A stretch of 64,000 nt of DNA from positions 1 through 64,000 of the forward strand of contig NZ_JBLYUB010000034.1 of NCBI RefSeq assembly GCF_049999945.1, given 5' to 3'. Shown one piece after another: positions 50,883-58,693 of this stretch. Source of the DNA: Planosporangium spinosum. GTDB taxonomy: Bacteria; Actinomycetota; Actinomycetes; Mycobacteriales; Micromonosporaceae. The notes below the pieces were generated by a model. It ran no database searches. It had not been told where the DNA came from and saw only the letters and a program-made list of their open reading frames with translations. The stretch's first letter is position 1, and each line of letters begins with the position of its first letter. The translations under genes were made by a program, and so were the position numbers.

Positions 50883-51406
50883 TGCCCGCCCCGGACCTGC
50901 GCACGGTGGCCGAGGTGCTGCGGTCGGCCGCGCACTACATCGCCCGGCACGGCTGGTACCCCGGCCACCTCTACGACGCCCACGACCACTGCACCCGCAA
51001 CTGCCCGGCGCACCGCACCGGCCTGTACCCGGCATCGATGGTCGGCGCGATCCGCGCCGCGCTGGTGGGTGCGCCGAAGTGGTTCATGCAGAGCACGCCC
51101 GACCACGTCCAGCGCAACTACGCCGAGGTCATCGACGCGCTGACCGACCACCTGTGCCGGCACGGCGCGGCCGGCATGCGCGCCCCGATCCGGCCATGGA
51201 GCGCCGCATCGTGCCGCACCCCGGCCGAGGTGATCGCCGCGCTGCGGGCCGCCGCGTCGACCGCGCCGCGCACCCGCCTGCACACCCCGCACCTGGCCGT
51301 GGTGGTCGACCTCGCCGGCCGCGCCCGCCCGACCGGCGACACCACCAACAGGAGCGGCGCAAGCGCCGCGCTGTTTGACCTGACCACCCGCCGCCGTACC
51401 GCCTGA
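50882..51406 (+). CDS. DUF6197-like protein
   Basis: 174 residues. VAEVLRSAAHYIARHGWYPG at the start and a middle with YPASMVGAIRAALVG and VIDALTDHL match the layout of DUF6197 proteins, though this member adds HDHCTRNCPAHRTG, a possible metal site. Function unknown. The ATG at 50882 overlaps the TAA of the previous gene; the longer upstream frame only covers that gene. Confidence 0.75.
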   Translation: MPAPDLRTVAEVLRSAAHYIARHGWYPGHLYDAHDHCTRNCPAHRTGLYPASMVGAIRAALVGAPKWFMQSTPDHVQRNYAEVIDALTDHLCRHGAAGMRAPIRPWSAASCRTPAEVIAALRAAASTAPRTRLHTPHLAVVVDLAGRARPTGDTTNRSGASAALFDLTTRRRTA

Positions 51407-51430
51407 CTGACCGAAGTGGAGGCACGCATC

Positions 51431-52300
51431 ATGCCTGACACCGCACCGAAGCTGGCCGCCGCGCTCGGCTACGCCGTCGCCGGGTTGGCCGTGTTCCTGC
51501 TTGGCCGCACCAAACGCCCCGTGGCCAACTGCGACACCTGCCGCACCGCCCCGCCCGGCGACCATGACCGGGAGGCGTGCGAGTGCCTGACCTGCCACGG
51601 CTTCTACGCCGCCACCTGCGACCCGGACCGCATCACCGCGATAGTCGCCGCCGTTCCCGGAGGGCTACTGGCCATCCGCACCGGCACCGTGTCCGGGCTG
51701 CTGGTGGTCGACATCGACCCCGGCCACGGCGGACAACTGGACCGGGCGCTGATGCCGCCGACCGCGACCGTGGCGACCGGTGGCTACGGGTGGCACCTGT
51801 ACTACCGCCACCCCGGCGTGCCGGTGCTGTCCCGGCCGCTGCCCGGCCACCCCGGCGTGGACATCAAGGCCGACGGCGGGTACGTGGTCGCCCCGCCATC
51901 GGTGCACCCGGCCACCCGCCGGCCGTACCGGTGGGCCGGTGGTCGGCCGATGGGTGAGATGCCCCCGCCGCTGCTGTCCGCCTGCCTCGCCACACCGGAG
52001 GCGCCGCCGGCACCGCCCGCCCCCACACCGACCCCGCTGCGCCGCGCGGGGGGCATCTCATCCCCGGCCGCGCTCCTGCAAGCGCACCTCGATGCGGTCG
52101 CCCGCGCCGAGGTCGGCAAGCGCCGAACCACCCTGTACGGCGCCGCCCGCGGCGTGGCCCGCATGGTCGCCGCCGGGGCCATCACCCGCACTGATGCTGT
52201 CGCCGCGCTGACCGCCGCTGGCCGTGAGGCCGACCAGACCGACCGCGACATCGCCGCCGCCATCGCCGGCGGCTTCACCGCCGAAGGAGTCCCCGCATGA
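51431..52300 (+). CDS. Bifunctional primase-polymerase (Prim-Pol) of the AICE
   Basis: 289 residues. The AEP-type Prim-Pol core shows GLLVVDIDPGHGG (catalytic Asp pair), TGGYGWHLYYRHPG and DIKADGGYVVAPPSVHP. A Cys-rich insertion near the N-terminus (CDTCRTAPPGDHDREACECL) may bind zinc. Its role is priming, and possibly extending, replication of the excised element. The ATG at 51431 follows GGAGG. It overlaps the DUF3631 gene by 4 bp (ATGA), and together they form the replication module in place of a classical rep gene. Confidence 0.9.
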   Translation: MPDTAPKLAAALGYAVAGLAVFLLGRTKRPVANCDTCRTAPPGDHDREACECLTCHGFYAATCDPDRITAIVAAVPGGLLAIRTGTVSGLLVVDIDPGHGGQLDRALMPPTATVATGGYGWHLYYRHPGVPVLSRPLPGHPGVDIKADGGYVVAPPSVHPATRRPYRWAGGRPMGEMPPPLLSACLATPEAPPAPPAPTPTPLRRAGGISSPAALLQAHLDAVARAEVGKRRTTLYGAARGVARMVAAGAITRTDAVAALTAAGREADQTDRDIAAAIAGGFTAEGVPA

Positions 52301-53571
52301 CCACCCCGAAGACGCCGACCGACGGCGCCGCCATTCTCGATCGGCTGCACGCCGCGCTGACCCGGTACGTGATCCTGCCCTCCGCTGAAGCGATCGACGC
52401 CACCGTGTTGTGGATCGCCGCCACCCACGCCCAACCCGCGTGGGCACACGCCCCGCGCCTGGTCATCCGTGCACCCGAGAAGCGCTGCGGCAAGTCCCGG
52501 CTGCTTGACATCGTGGAGGCCACCTGCCACAACCCGCTGATCACGGTCAACGCGTCCCCGGCCGCCGTGTACCGGGCGATCGGCTCGGACAACCCACCCA
52601 CGCTGCTCATCGATGAGGCCGACACGATCTTCGGTGGCGACAACGCCAAGACCAACGAAGACCTGCGTGGGCTACTCAACGCCGGTCACCAGCGCAACCG
52701 CCCCGCAATCCGGTGGGATCCCAACACCCGCACCCTGGAGCAGATCCCCACGTTCGCGATGGCCGCGCTCGCCGGCATCGGCGCCATGCCCGACACCATC
52801 GAAGACCGCGCCGCCGTCATCCGCATGCGCCGCCGCGCGGCCGGGGAGACCGTCGCCCCGTACCGACACCGCCGCGACGCACCCGCCCTGCGCGCCCTGG
52901 CCGCCGACCTCACCGCATGGCTGTCCGCCCACCTCGCCGAGCTAGAACGCGCCGAACCGGCCATGCCGCTGGAGGACCGGGCCGCCGACACCTGGGAGCC
53001 GCTGATCGCGGTCGCCGACCTCGCGGGCAATCACTGGCCCGACCGGGGCCGGCACGCCGCCGAGACCCTGACCGCCGAGCGTGACGGCGCCACCGCTACC
53101 TCCGACCGCATCCGGCTGCTCACCGACTGCCGCGCCGCGTTCGGCGAGGCCGACGCGATCCCTACCACCGTGCTCCTCGATCGGCTCAAGGCCGACCCGG
53201 AAGCGCCGTGGGCCGAATACGCCAACACCGGCCTGAACGCGATGCGCCTCGCCGCGCTGCTGCGCGAGTACGACATCCGCTCGACCACGATCCGATTCGC
53301 CGCCCCGATTGGGCAGGCCAAGGGCTACTACCGGGCCGACTTCGTGGACGCCTGGAACCGCTACGCACCCGTCACGGACGACTCGACCGCACCCGCGCCG
53401 TACCAGCCGTACCAGCCGTATCTTCCCAGCTCAACCCCGGTACGGCCTGAAGTCTGGTACGGCTCAAGCCGTACCACCGAAAAAGCCGTACCAGCCCTGA
53501 CCAGCACTGATACGGCTGGTACGGCTGGTACGGCTACCCGGCGGCTACACCTCGCCGAGGGCGCCGCATGA
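52297..53571 (+). CDS. DUF3631 ATPase/helicase-like replication protein
   Basis: 424 residues. The P-loop is the DUF3631 form RAPEKRCGKSRLLD (about residues 62-75), with Walker B TLLIDEADTIF (about 103-113) and sensor-like AMAALAGIG. DUF3631 proteins pair with Prim-Pol in AICEs and act as replicative helicases or initiators by inference. The last 60 codons translate into low-complexity sequence (PYQPYQPY, TAGTAGTA) because they carry an iteron array. The stop overlaps an ATG (53568) of a frame leading into the excisionase. Confidence 0.88.
   Translation: MTTPKTPTDGAAILDRLHAALTRYVILPSAEAIDATVLWIAATHAQPAWAHAPRLVIRAPEKRCGKSRLLDIVEATCHNPLITVNASPAAVYRAIGSDNPPTLLIDEADTIFGGDNAKTNEDLRGLLNAGHQRNRPAIRWDPNTRTLEQIPTFAMAALAGIGAMPDTIEDRAAVIRMRRRAAGETVAPYRHRRDAPALRALAADLTAWLSAHLAELERAEPAMPLEDRAADTWEPLIAVADLAGNHWPDRGRHAAETLTAERDGATATSDRIRLLTDCRAAFGEADAIPTTVLLDRLKADPEAPWAEYANTGLNAMRLAALLREYDIRSTTIRFAAPIGQAKGYYRADFVDAWNRYAPVTDDSTAPAPYQPYQPYLPSSTPVRPEVWYGSSRTTEKAVPALTSTDTAGTAGTATRRLHLAEGAA
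53398..53533. repeat. Iteron array inside the DUF3631 3' end (candidate origin)
   Basis: Nine copies of CCGTACCAG or its complement within 136 bp. Exact direct copies start at 53398, 53407 and 53486; exact inverted copies at 53454, 53516 and 53525. Single-mismatch copies start at 53437, 53469 and 53507. A central hairpin (53455-53463 with 53468-53476, 4-nt loop) lies in the middle. Confidence 0.85.
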
Positions 53572-53819
53572 GCACCCGCACCCGTCGGTCGGCGCCCAGC
53601 GCACCCCAAAAATCGGCTACCTCAGATGGCCTACGCGCGCCAACTCCTACCCAGCACATCGGGGAGGCGGAGATCTTGCCTCTACGGCCCGTACAGCGGG
53701 CTACAGGATCGAGGGTGCCGACGGTCGTAGGTCAAACCGGCCCGGCGACCACCCAACCCGCGCAGCGCCCTACCGACCGCCTCACGCCGCCGAATGACCA
53801 CCTACGGGAGGCCCCACAG

Positions 53820-54011
53820 ATGCGCAAGGCCCTCTACCGCATCCCCGAAGCCATGGTTCTGCTCAGCATGAGCCGAACCGTGATCTATGAGCAGATCAAG
53901 GCGGGTCGGCTGCGCGTCGTCAGGGAGGGGCGCGCCGTCCGTGTTTCCGCTGCCGCCATTGCCGATTACGTCGCTCTGTTGGAGCGCGAGAGCATGGCAG
54001 GAGCGGCCTGA
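53820..54011 (+). CDS. Excisionase (HTH_17/MerR-like, Xis)
   Basis: 63 residues with the excisionase helix-turn-helix YRIPEAMVLLSMSRTVIYEQ, then IKAGRLRVVREGRAVRV. Such proteins bend DNA at the attachment site to favour excision. The ATG at 53820 follows GGGAGG; an in-frame ATG at 53568, overlapping the DUF3631 stop, would add 84 low-complexity residues and could allow coupled expression of a longer form. Its stop overlaps the integrase start (TGATGA). Confidence 0.88.
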   Translation: MRKALYRIPEAMVLLSMSRTVIYEQIKAGRLRVVREGRAVRVSAAAIADYVALLERESMAGAA

Positions 54012-55180
54012 TGACCAAGCGTCGAAGCCGTGGCGACGGTGGGCTGCATTGGGACGAAGCCCGTCAGCGCTGGATCGCTTCAGTCACCGTCGGGTACACG
54101 CCGGCTGGAAAGCGCATCGTGCGCCGGGGGAGCGGCAAGACCAAGACGGAGGCGAGGGACAAGCTCAAGGAGGTTCTGCGCGATCACGAGGACGGGTTGG
54201 TCATCGCGCCGCAGAGCTTCACTGTCGCTGATGCGGTCACCGACTGGCTCACCTATGGCCTCAACGGGCGGGCGAAGGGCACCGTCGACAAGTGCACACA
54301 CCTGTGTCGGTCACACATCATCCCTGCGATTGGCGCCCGGAAGCTCCGTGAACTCAGCGCTACGGATGTTGACCGGTGGCTTGCCGACAAGGCCGAGATA
54401 CTGAGCACTCGGACTCTGCGGGAGCTGTACGCCTGCCTGAATCGGTCGGTTAACCGAGCCATGGCGCGCGACAAGGTCAAGCGCAATGTCGTCGCCCTGT
54501 GCACCATCCCGAGAGGGCAGGAGGGCCGCCCGTCGAAGTCGCTGACCTTGGAGCAGGCGAAGGCGGTACTCAACGCGGCCGAGGACAGCAAGCTACATGC
54601 GTACGTGGTGCTCTCTCTGCTCACCGGGGCGCGCACCGAAGAACTCCGTGCACTCACTTGGGATCACGTCGACCTCGACGGCCAACCCGACGCCGATCCG
54701 CTGGTGCCACCCTCCATCCAGGTGTGGCACTCGGTGCGGGCCGGTGGAGACACCAAGACCAAGAAGTCACGGCGGACCCTCGCGTTGCCGCTGCGCTGTG
54801 TGGAAGCGCTGCGTCGGCACCGCGAACGGCAGAAGCGGGATCGAGATCGGGCGAAGACTTGGCATGACGAGGGGATCGTGTTCGCCAGTTCCACTGGACT
54901 GGCGTTGGACGCCGCGAACGTCCGGCGCGCGTTCCGGCTCGTGACCAAGAGGGCCGGACTCGACCCGGCCGACTGGACACCCCGTGAGCTACGACACAGC
55001 TTCGTATCCGTGCTGTCGAGTAGCGGAGTCCGGATCGAGGACATCGCTGATCTCTGCGGCCACTCTGGGACCACCGTCACAGAGAAGGTCTACCGCCACC
55101 AGCTACGGCCGGTACTTCTCAACGGGGCGGTAGCCATGGACCGGATCTTCGACGCCGAGCCGCACGGTTCGGCAGCGTAG
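54011..55180 (+). CDS. Tyrosine-type site-specific integrase
   Basis: 389 residues: an N-terminal arm-type DNA-binding part (GDGGLHWDEARQRWIASVTV), a SAM-like core-binding domain (about 65-145) and the catalytic domain. Catalytic residues are Arg208 in GARTEEL, Arg328-His329 in ELRHSF, His351 in CGHSGT and nucleophile Tyr361 in EKVYRHQ. It recombines the tRNA-Pro attB with the element attP. The gene reads towards the tRNA and ends 64 bp from the right attachment repeat. Its GC content is somewhat lower than the AICE core. Confidence 0.95.
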   Translation: MTKRRSRGDGGLHWDEARQRWIASVTVGYTPAGKRIVRRGSGKTKTEARDKLKEVLRDHEDGLVIAPQSFTVADAVTDWLTYGLNGRAKGTVDKCTHLCRSHIIPAIGARKLRELSATDVDRWLADKAEILSTRTLRELYACLNRSVNRAMARDKVKRNVVALCTIPRGQEGRPSKSLTLEQAKAVLNAAEDSKLHAYVVLSLLTGARTEELRALTWDHVDLDGQPDADPLVPPSIQVWHSVRAGGDTKTKKSRRTLALPLRCVEALRRHRERQKRDRDRAKTWHDEGIVFASSTGLALDAANVRRAFRLVTKRAGLDPADWTPRELRHSFVSVLSSSGVRIEDIADLCGHSGTTVTEKVYRHQLRPVLLNGAVAMDRIFDAEPHGSAA

Positions 55181-55208
55181 TCACTCAGATAGTCACTCAG
55201 GAAAGATC

Positions 55209-55241
55209 AGAGGGCATATCTCGCGATGAGATATGCCCTCT
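55209..55241. terminator. Element-borne hairpin between int and tRNA-Pro
   Basis: A perfect 14-bp stem (AGAGGGCATATCTC, 55209-55222, with 55228-55241) and 5-nt loop, 3 bp from the attachment repeat. It can end both int (from the left) and tRNA-Pro (from the right), replacing the native terminator left at 41765. Confidence 0.8.
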
Positions 55242-55244
55242 GGC

Positions 55245-55323
<79 letters not shown>

Positions 55324-55373
55324 GGCGTGCCGAGCAATAGTAGCGTACAGAACCCCAGGAGCAACGGGGGGTG

Positions 55374-56534
55374 TCACCTCGCGGTGACCTGCCCCAGGAA
55401 GTCGGCGAGCTCCGCCTCGTACCGGGCCGGATCGACGTTCCACGACCGGGTGTGCCCACCGCCGGAGGTCTCCACCAGTCGGACCAGGTCGGGGCGCAGT
55501 CGGGCGAACAGGCGCGTCGGCGCCGGGTCGACCATCACGTCGTCGCCGTCGACGAAGACCAGCGTCGGCACCCGCAGCGAACCCACATGGCGTACCTGGT
55601 TGAGTTCGGCCAGCCGGACTCCCAGGCGCTGTTCCACCAGCCGCATCGCGGCCCAGGTCAGCGGCGGCGGCAGGGCGCGCCGGCGGGCGTTGAGACGCAG
55701 CGTCGCCGTCCAGTCGAGGGCGGGACAGTCCATGACCAGGGCGCGCACGTGCTCGGCCTCTCGGGCCCGGCGCAGCGTCATCATCGTCGCCGCACCGCCC
55801 ATCGACCAGCCGTACAGGATCACGTCCGAGGCGCCCCGGGAGCGGGCGTACCGGATGGCCGCCGCCACGTCCCGCCACTCGGTCGCGCCCAGGTGGTAGC
55901 GGCGGTCCGGGCTGGGCGGGGCGTCGGCGTCGTTGCGGTACGTCGTGACCAGCGTCGGCAGCCCGAGCGCGGCGAGGGTCGGCAGGGCCCGCAGCGCCTC
56001 GGCCCGGCTGCCACCCCGCCCGTGCACCGCGATCACCCAGGTCGACGAGGAGCCCCCGACCAGCCACGCCGGCAGCGGCCCCAGCTCGCCGGGGACGGTC
56101 ACCTCCTCGAAAGGCAGCCCCCGCGCGGCCAGCGGATCACCGTCGAAGACGGCGCTGCTCATCCCCGCCCGCATACCGGCCCGCAGGACACCGCGGGTGA
56201 CCTCGTCCACCCGCCGGACGACGGTGGCCCGGTCGGTGCGCACGACCGCCCCGAGCCGGGCGTGTCCGGTCGGCCAGAGCAGCCCGTAGGGCACGTCGCG
56301 TGCGGTGTCCTCGGTGCGGCCGAGGGTCACCAGCTCGCCGTCGAAGTCCCGGATCCCCAGCGGGTACTCCCGGGGCCGGGCGTCGAGCACCTGGTTGGCG
56401 AAGTACCAGCCGGCGCTGGCCGTACTGGTCGGCACCAGCAGGGCGATCCCCGCCAGCCCGTACGCGGTGCGGCGGGGCCACCGGCGGACGGCGGGTACCG
56501 CCGCCGGCACCGCCGGTAGCGGATCGGCGCTCAT
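55374..56534 (-). CDS. Membrane-anchored alpha/beta hydrolase
   Basis: 386 residues. An N-terminal membrane helix (TAYGLAGIALLVPTSTASAG, about 23-42) anchors a BAAT/acyl-hydrolase-like domain: VIAVHGRGGSRAEALRAL, nucleophile elbow YGWSMGGAATMM, acid in VFVDGDDVMV and His in GGGHTRSWN. Similar actinobacterial proteins are annotated as prolyl-oligopeptidase-like esterases; the substrate is unknown. The ATG overlaps the stop of the metallophosphoesterase gene by 4 bp, so the two are coupled. Confidence 0.88.
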   Translation of the reverse strand: MSADPLPAVPAAVPAVRRWPRRTAYGLAGIALLVPTSTASAGWYFANQVLDARPREYPLGIRDFDGELVTLGRTEDTARDVPYGLLWPTGHARLGAVVRTDRATVVRRVDEVTRGVLRAGMRAGMSSAVFDGDPLAARGLPFEEVTVPGELGPLPAWLVGGSSSTWVIAVHGRGGSRAEALRALPTLAALGLPTLVTTYRNDADAPPSPDRRYHLGATEWRDVAAAIRYARSRGASDVILYGWSMGGAATMMTLRRAREAEHVRALVMDCPALDWTATLRLNARRRALPPPLTWAAMRLVEQRLGVRLAELNQVRHVGSLRVPTLVFVDGDDVMVDPAPTRLFARLRPDLVRLVETSGGGHTRSWNVDPARYEAELADFLGQVTAR

Positions 56535-57427
56535 CGCGGGAGCAGGGTGAGCACCGATGCCTCCGGTGGGCAGGCGAACCGGACCGGGGCCGTCGGGTGG
56601 GTGCCCAGCCCGGCCGACACGTGCAGCAGCGCGTCCGAGCCCGGCCAGCGGTGCAGCCCCTTGGCCATCCGGCGGTCCAGCCCGCAGTTGGTCACCAGGG
56701 CGCCGACGAAGGGTACGCAGACCTGGCCGCCGTGGGTGTGCCCGGCGAGGATCAGGTCGAACCCGTCGGCCGCCATCGCGTTCACGACCGGCGGCTCCGG
56801 CGAGTGCGTGAGCGCGACGCGCAGGTCGGCCGTCGGGTCGGCCGGCCCGGCGACCGCCGGGTAGTCGTCGCGGCCGACGTGCGGGTCGTCCACCCCGACC
56901 AGCTCCACGACGCGCCCACCGGCCTTGACCGTGGTGCGCGCGTTGTTGAGGTCGACCCAGCCCGCCCCGGTCAGCGCGTCCCGCAGCTCCTCGGCCGGCA
57001 GCGCCACGCCCTGTACGTACTCGCGGTCGGTCTGGAAGTACGAGAAGGGGTTCTTGAACACCGGCCCGCGGTAGTCGTTGGAGCCGAACACGAATGCGCC
57101 GGGGCGGTCCAGCAGCGGCCCGAACGCCGCCAGGACCGCCGGCACGGCGTCGACGTGGGCCATGTTGTCGCCGGTCACCACGACCAGGTCGGGGTCGGTG
57201 GCGGCCAGGTCGGCGACCCAGCGCTGCTTGTGGTGCTGACCGGGGGTCAGGTGCAGGTCCGACAGGTGCAGGATCCGGAGCGGCTCCGCGTCCGGGGCGA
57301 GCACCGGTACGTCGTAGCGGCGCAGCGTGAACAGGTTGCGCTCGACGAGCGAGGCGTACGCGAGGGTAGCGGCGCCGAGCGCCGCGGTGCCCGTCACGAC
57401 GCGGCGGAATGTGGATCGCTTGGCCAT
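56531..57427 (-). CDS. Calcineurin-like metallophosphoesterase (Rv3683-like)
   Basis: 298 residues. After a possible N-terminal membrane segment (about 8-26) the phosphoesterase motifs appear in order: ILHLSDLHLTPGQ, VVVTGDNMAH, FGSNDYRG, ALTHSPEP and ILAGHTHGGQVCVP. It needs two metal ions and cleaves phosphoesters; the substrate is unknown. The gene lies next to the class A PBP region, as does the mycobacterial homologue Rv3683 (from memory), supporting orthology. Confidence 0.91.
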   Translation of the reverse strand: MAKRSTFRRVVTGTAALGAATLAYASLVERNLFTLRRYDVPVLAPDAEPLRILHLSDLHLTPGQHHKQRWVADLAATDPDLVVVTGDNMAHVDAVPAVLAAFGPLLDRPGAFVFGSNDYRGPVFKNPFSYFQTDREYVQGVALPAEELRDALTGAGWVDLNNARTTVKAGGRVVELVGVDDPHVGRDDYPAVAGPADPTADLRVALTHSPEPPVVNAMAADGFDLILAGHTHGGQVCVPFVGALVTNCGLDRRMAKGLHRWPGSDALLHVSAGLGTHPTAPVRFACPPEASVLTLLPR

Positions 57428-57481
57428 GCCTGCCAGATTATCCGGCAGCGGTTGCGGTGACGCTTCGGTAGCTTCGTGGTC

Positions 57482-57934
57482 ATGACGCTCAAGGGACGGT
57501 TGGAATCAGACCTGCACGCCGCGATGAAGGCGCGGGACGAACTGGTGACGTCGACGCTGCGGATGGCGCTCGCCGCCGTCCGTACCGCCGAGGTCTCCGG
57601 TACCGCTGCCCGGGAGCTCAGTGACGACGAGGTCCTGGCGGTGCTGACCAAGGAGGCCAAGAAGCGGCGGGAGGCGGCGACGGCGTTCGCCGACGCCGGC
57701 CGGTCCGACCAGGCCGCCAAGGAGCGTGCCGAGGAGGAGATCCTCGGTCGGTACCTGCCGGCGCAGTTGTCGGATGCCGAGCTGGCCGACATCGTCGCCG
57801 CCGCGCTCGCGGGCGGCGACTTCGCCGGGCCGAAGGGCATGGGGCCGGCGATGAAGGCGGCGAACGCGGCGGTGGCCGGCCGGGCCGAGGGCGGTCGGGT
57901 CGCCGCCGAGGTCCGCCGGCAACTGGCGGGCTGA
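57482..57934 (+). CDS. GatB/YqeY-domain protein
   Basis: 150 residues of the YqeY family: TLKGRLESDLHAAMKARDEL at the start, EAKKRREAATAFADAGRSDQ in the middle and AEVRRQLAG at the end. The domain resembles the tail of the amidotransferase subunit GatB that binds tRNA; free-standing YqeY has no settled function. The ATG at 57482 is chosen; a GTG two codons upstream is also open. The stop lies in a 33-bp tandem duplication. Confidence 0.92.
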   Translation: MTLKGRLESDLHAAMKARDELVTSTLRMALAAVRTAEVSGTAARELSDDEVLAVLTKEAKKRREAATAFADAGRSDQAAKERAEEEILGRYLPAQLSDAELADIVAAALAGGDFAGPKGMGPAMKAANAAVAGRAEGGRVAAEVRRQLAG

Positions 57935-57978
57935 GTGGCCGGGGCCCGCCGGCAACCGGCGGGCTGAGTGGCCGGGGC
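57913..57978. repeat. 33-bp tandem duplication over a stop codon
   Basis: Copies 57913-57945 and 57946-57978 differ at one base. Both carry the same TGA; the first is the stop of the YqeY gene. Confidence 0.88.
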
Positions 57979-58157
57979 CCGTAGAACTGCCCTCCTGCCC
58001 GAATCGCGACCGTCGTGGCGCGGCGGTCACCGCGTCGTGCCCGGCGGTGGGCCGGTCGTGCGCCGTGATGGTCGGCGGTCCCGCCTCGACGATGGCCCGA
58101 CGATGGCTGTTTGATGTCGGGCGGCCCGATACTCCTCCCAAGATCGGCGGTCGTCCC

Positions 58158-58186
58158 GCGTCACGGTCACCCGATGACCATGACGC
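58158..58186. promoter_or_regulatory. Dyad upstream of the small secreted protein
   Basis: GCGTCACGGTCA (58158-58169) and TGACCATGACGC (58175-58186) form a 12-bp inverted repeat with one mismatch and a 5-nt spacer, 34 bp before the start codon. A likely regulator site; the rest of 57979-58219 shows nothing else. Confidence 0.5.
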
Positions 58187-58219
58187 AGGACGGCCGCCCG
58201 GATTCGTCCTGGAGGAGTT

Positions 58220-58612
58220 GTGAGGGTACGCAAGCTCGGCGCCCTGGCCGGTACGGCGGTCGTGGCGTCCACCGTTCTCGTGGCCGGGCCGACCCCCGCC
58301 CACGCGGCGTCCTGCGGCGTCAGCGGCGGAAAGCTGTGGTGCAACAACAAGGCGCCCGTCTATATCCGTGACAAGCCGTCGCTCGCCAACCCGAGCAGCG
58401 AGCGCGTGGACACGCTCCGGACCACGTACAGCTGGTTCTCGTGCTGGTCGACCGGCGAGCTCCACGGCGGTGGCAACTACACCTGGTACAAGACGCAGGG
58501 CGACGACTACGGCGCCTGGGGGTGGCTGGCGGCCGAGTACATGTACACCAGCTGGGACTTCGATGCGAACCCCAGCGCGTACGGCCTGCCGCGCTGCCAG
58601 TACCCCTGGTAA
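58220..58612 (+). CDS. Small secreted protein, SH3-like
   Basis: 130 residues. A Sec signal peptide (basic start, hydrophobic core GTAVVASTVLVAGPTPAHA, cleavage after AHA-A near residue 29) precedes a compact domain of about 100 residues with four or five Cys and many aromatic residues (APVYIRDKPSLANP, GDDYGAWGWLAAEYMYTSW). The pattern resembles small SH3-like secreted proteins of actinomycetes. A wall-binding role is possible. GGAGGAG precedes the GTG. Confidence 0.85.
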   Translation: MRVRKLGALAGTAVVASTVLVAGPTPAHAASCGVSGGKLWCNNKAPVYIRDKPSLANPSSERVDTLRTTYSWFSCWSTGELHGGGNYTWYKTQGDDYGAWGWLAAEYMYTSWDFDANPSAYGLPRCQYPW

Positions 58613-58645
58613 CTGATCACGCGGGATACGCCCGGCCGACGACGA

Positions 58646-58678
58646 GAGCGGGGGTGGGTCACCGACCCACCCCCGCTC
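58646..58678. terminator. Bidirectional terminator
   Basis: A perfect 15-bp GC-rich stem (58646-58660 with 58664-58678) and 3-nt loop lies between the convergent secreted-protein and PBP genes. Confidence 0.85.
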
Positions 58679-58693
58679 GTTCGTATGGCGGTA

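Noticed and set aside
53568..53819. An 84-residue N-terminal extension of the excisionase as a separate domain
   Set aside because: The extension is low-complexity and the inner ATG has a good ribosome-binding site; kept only as an alternative start.
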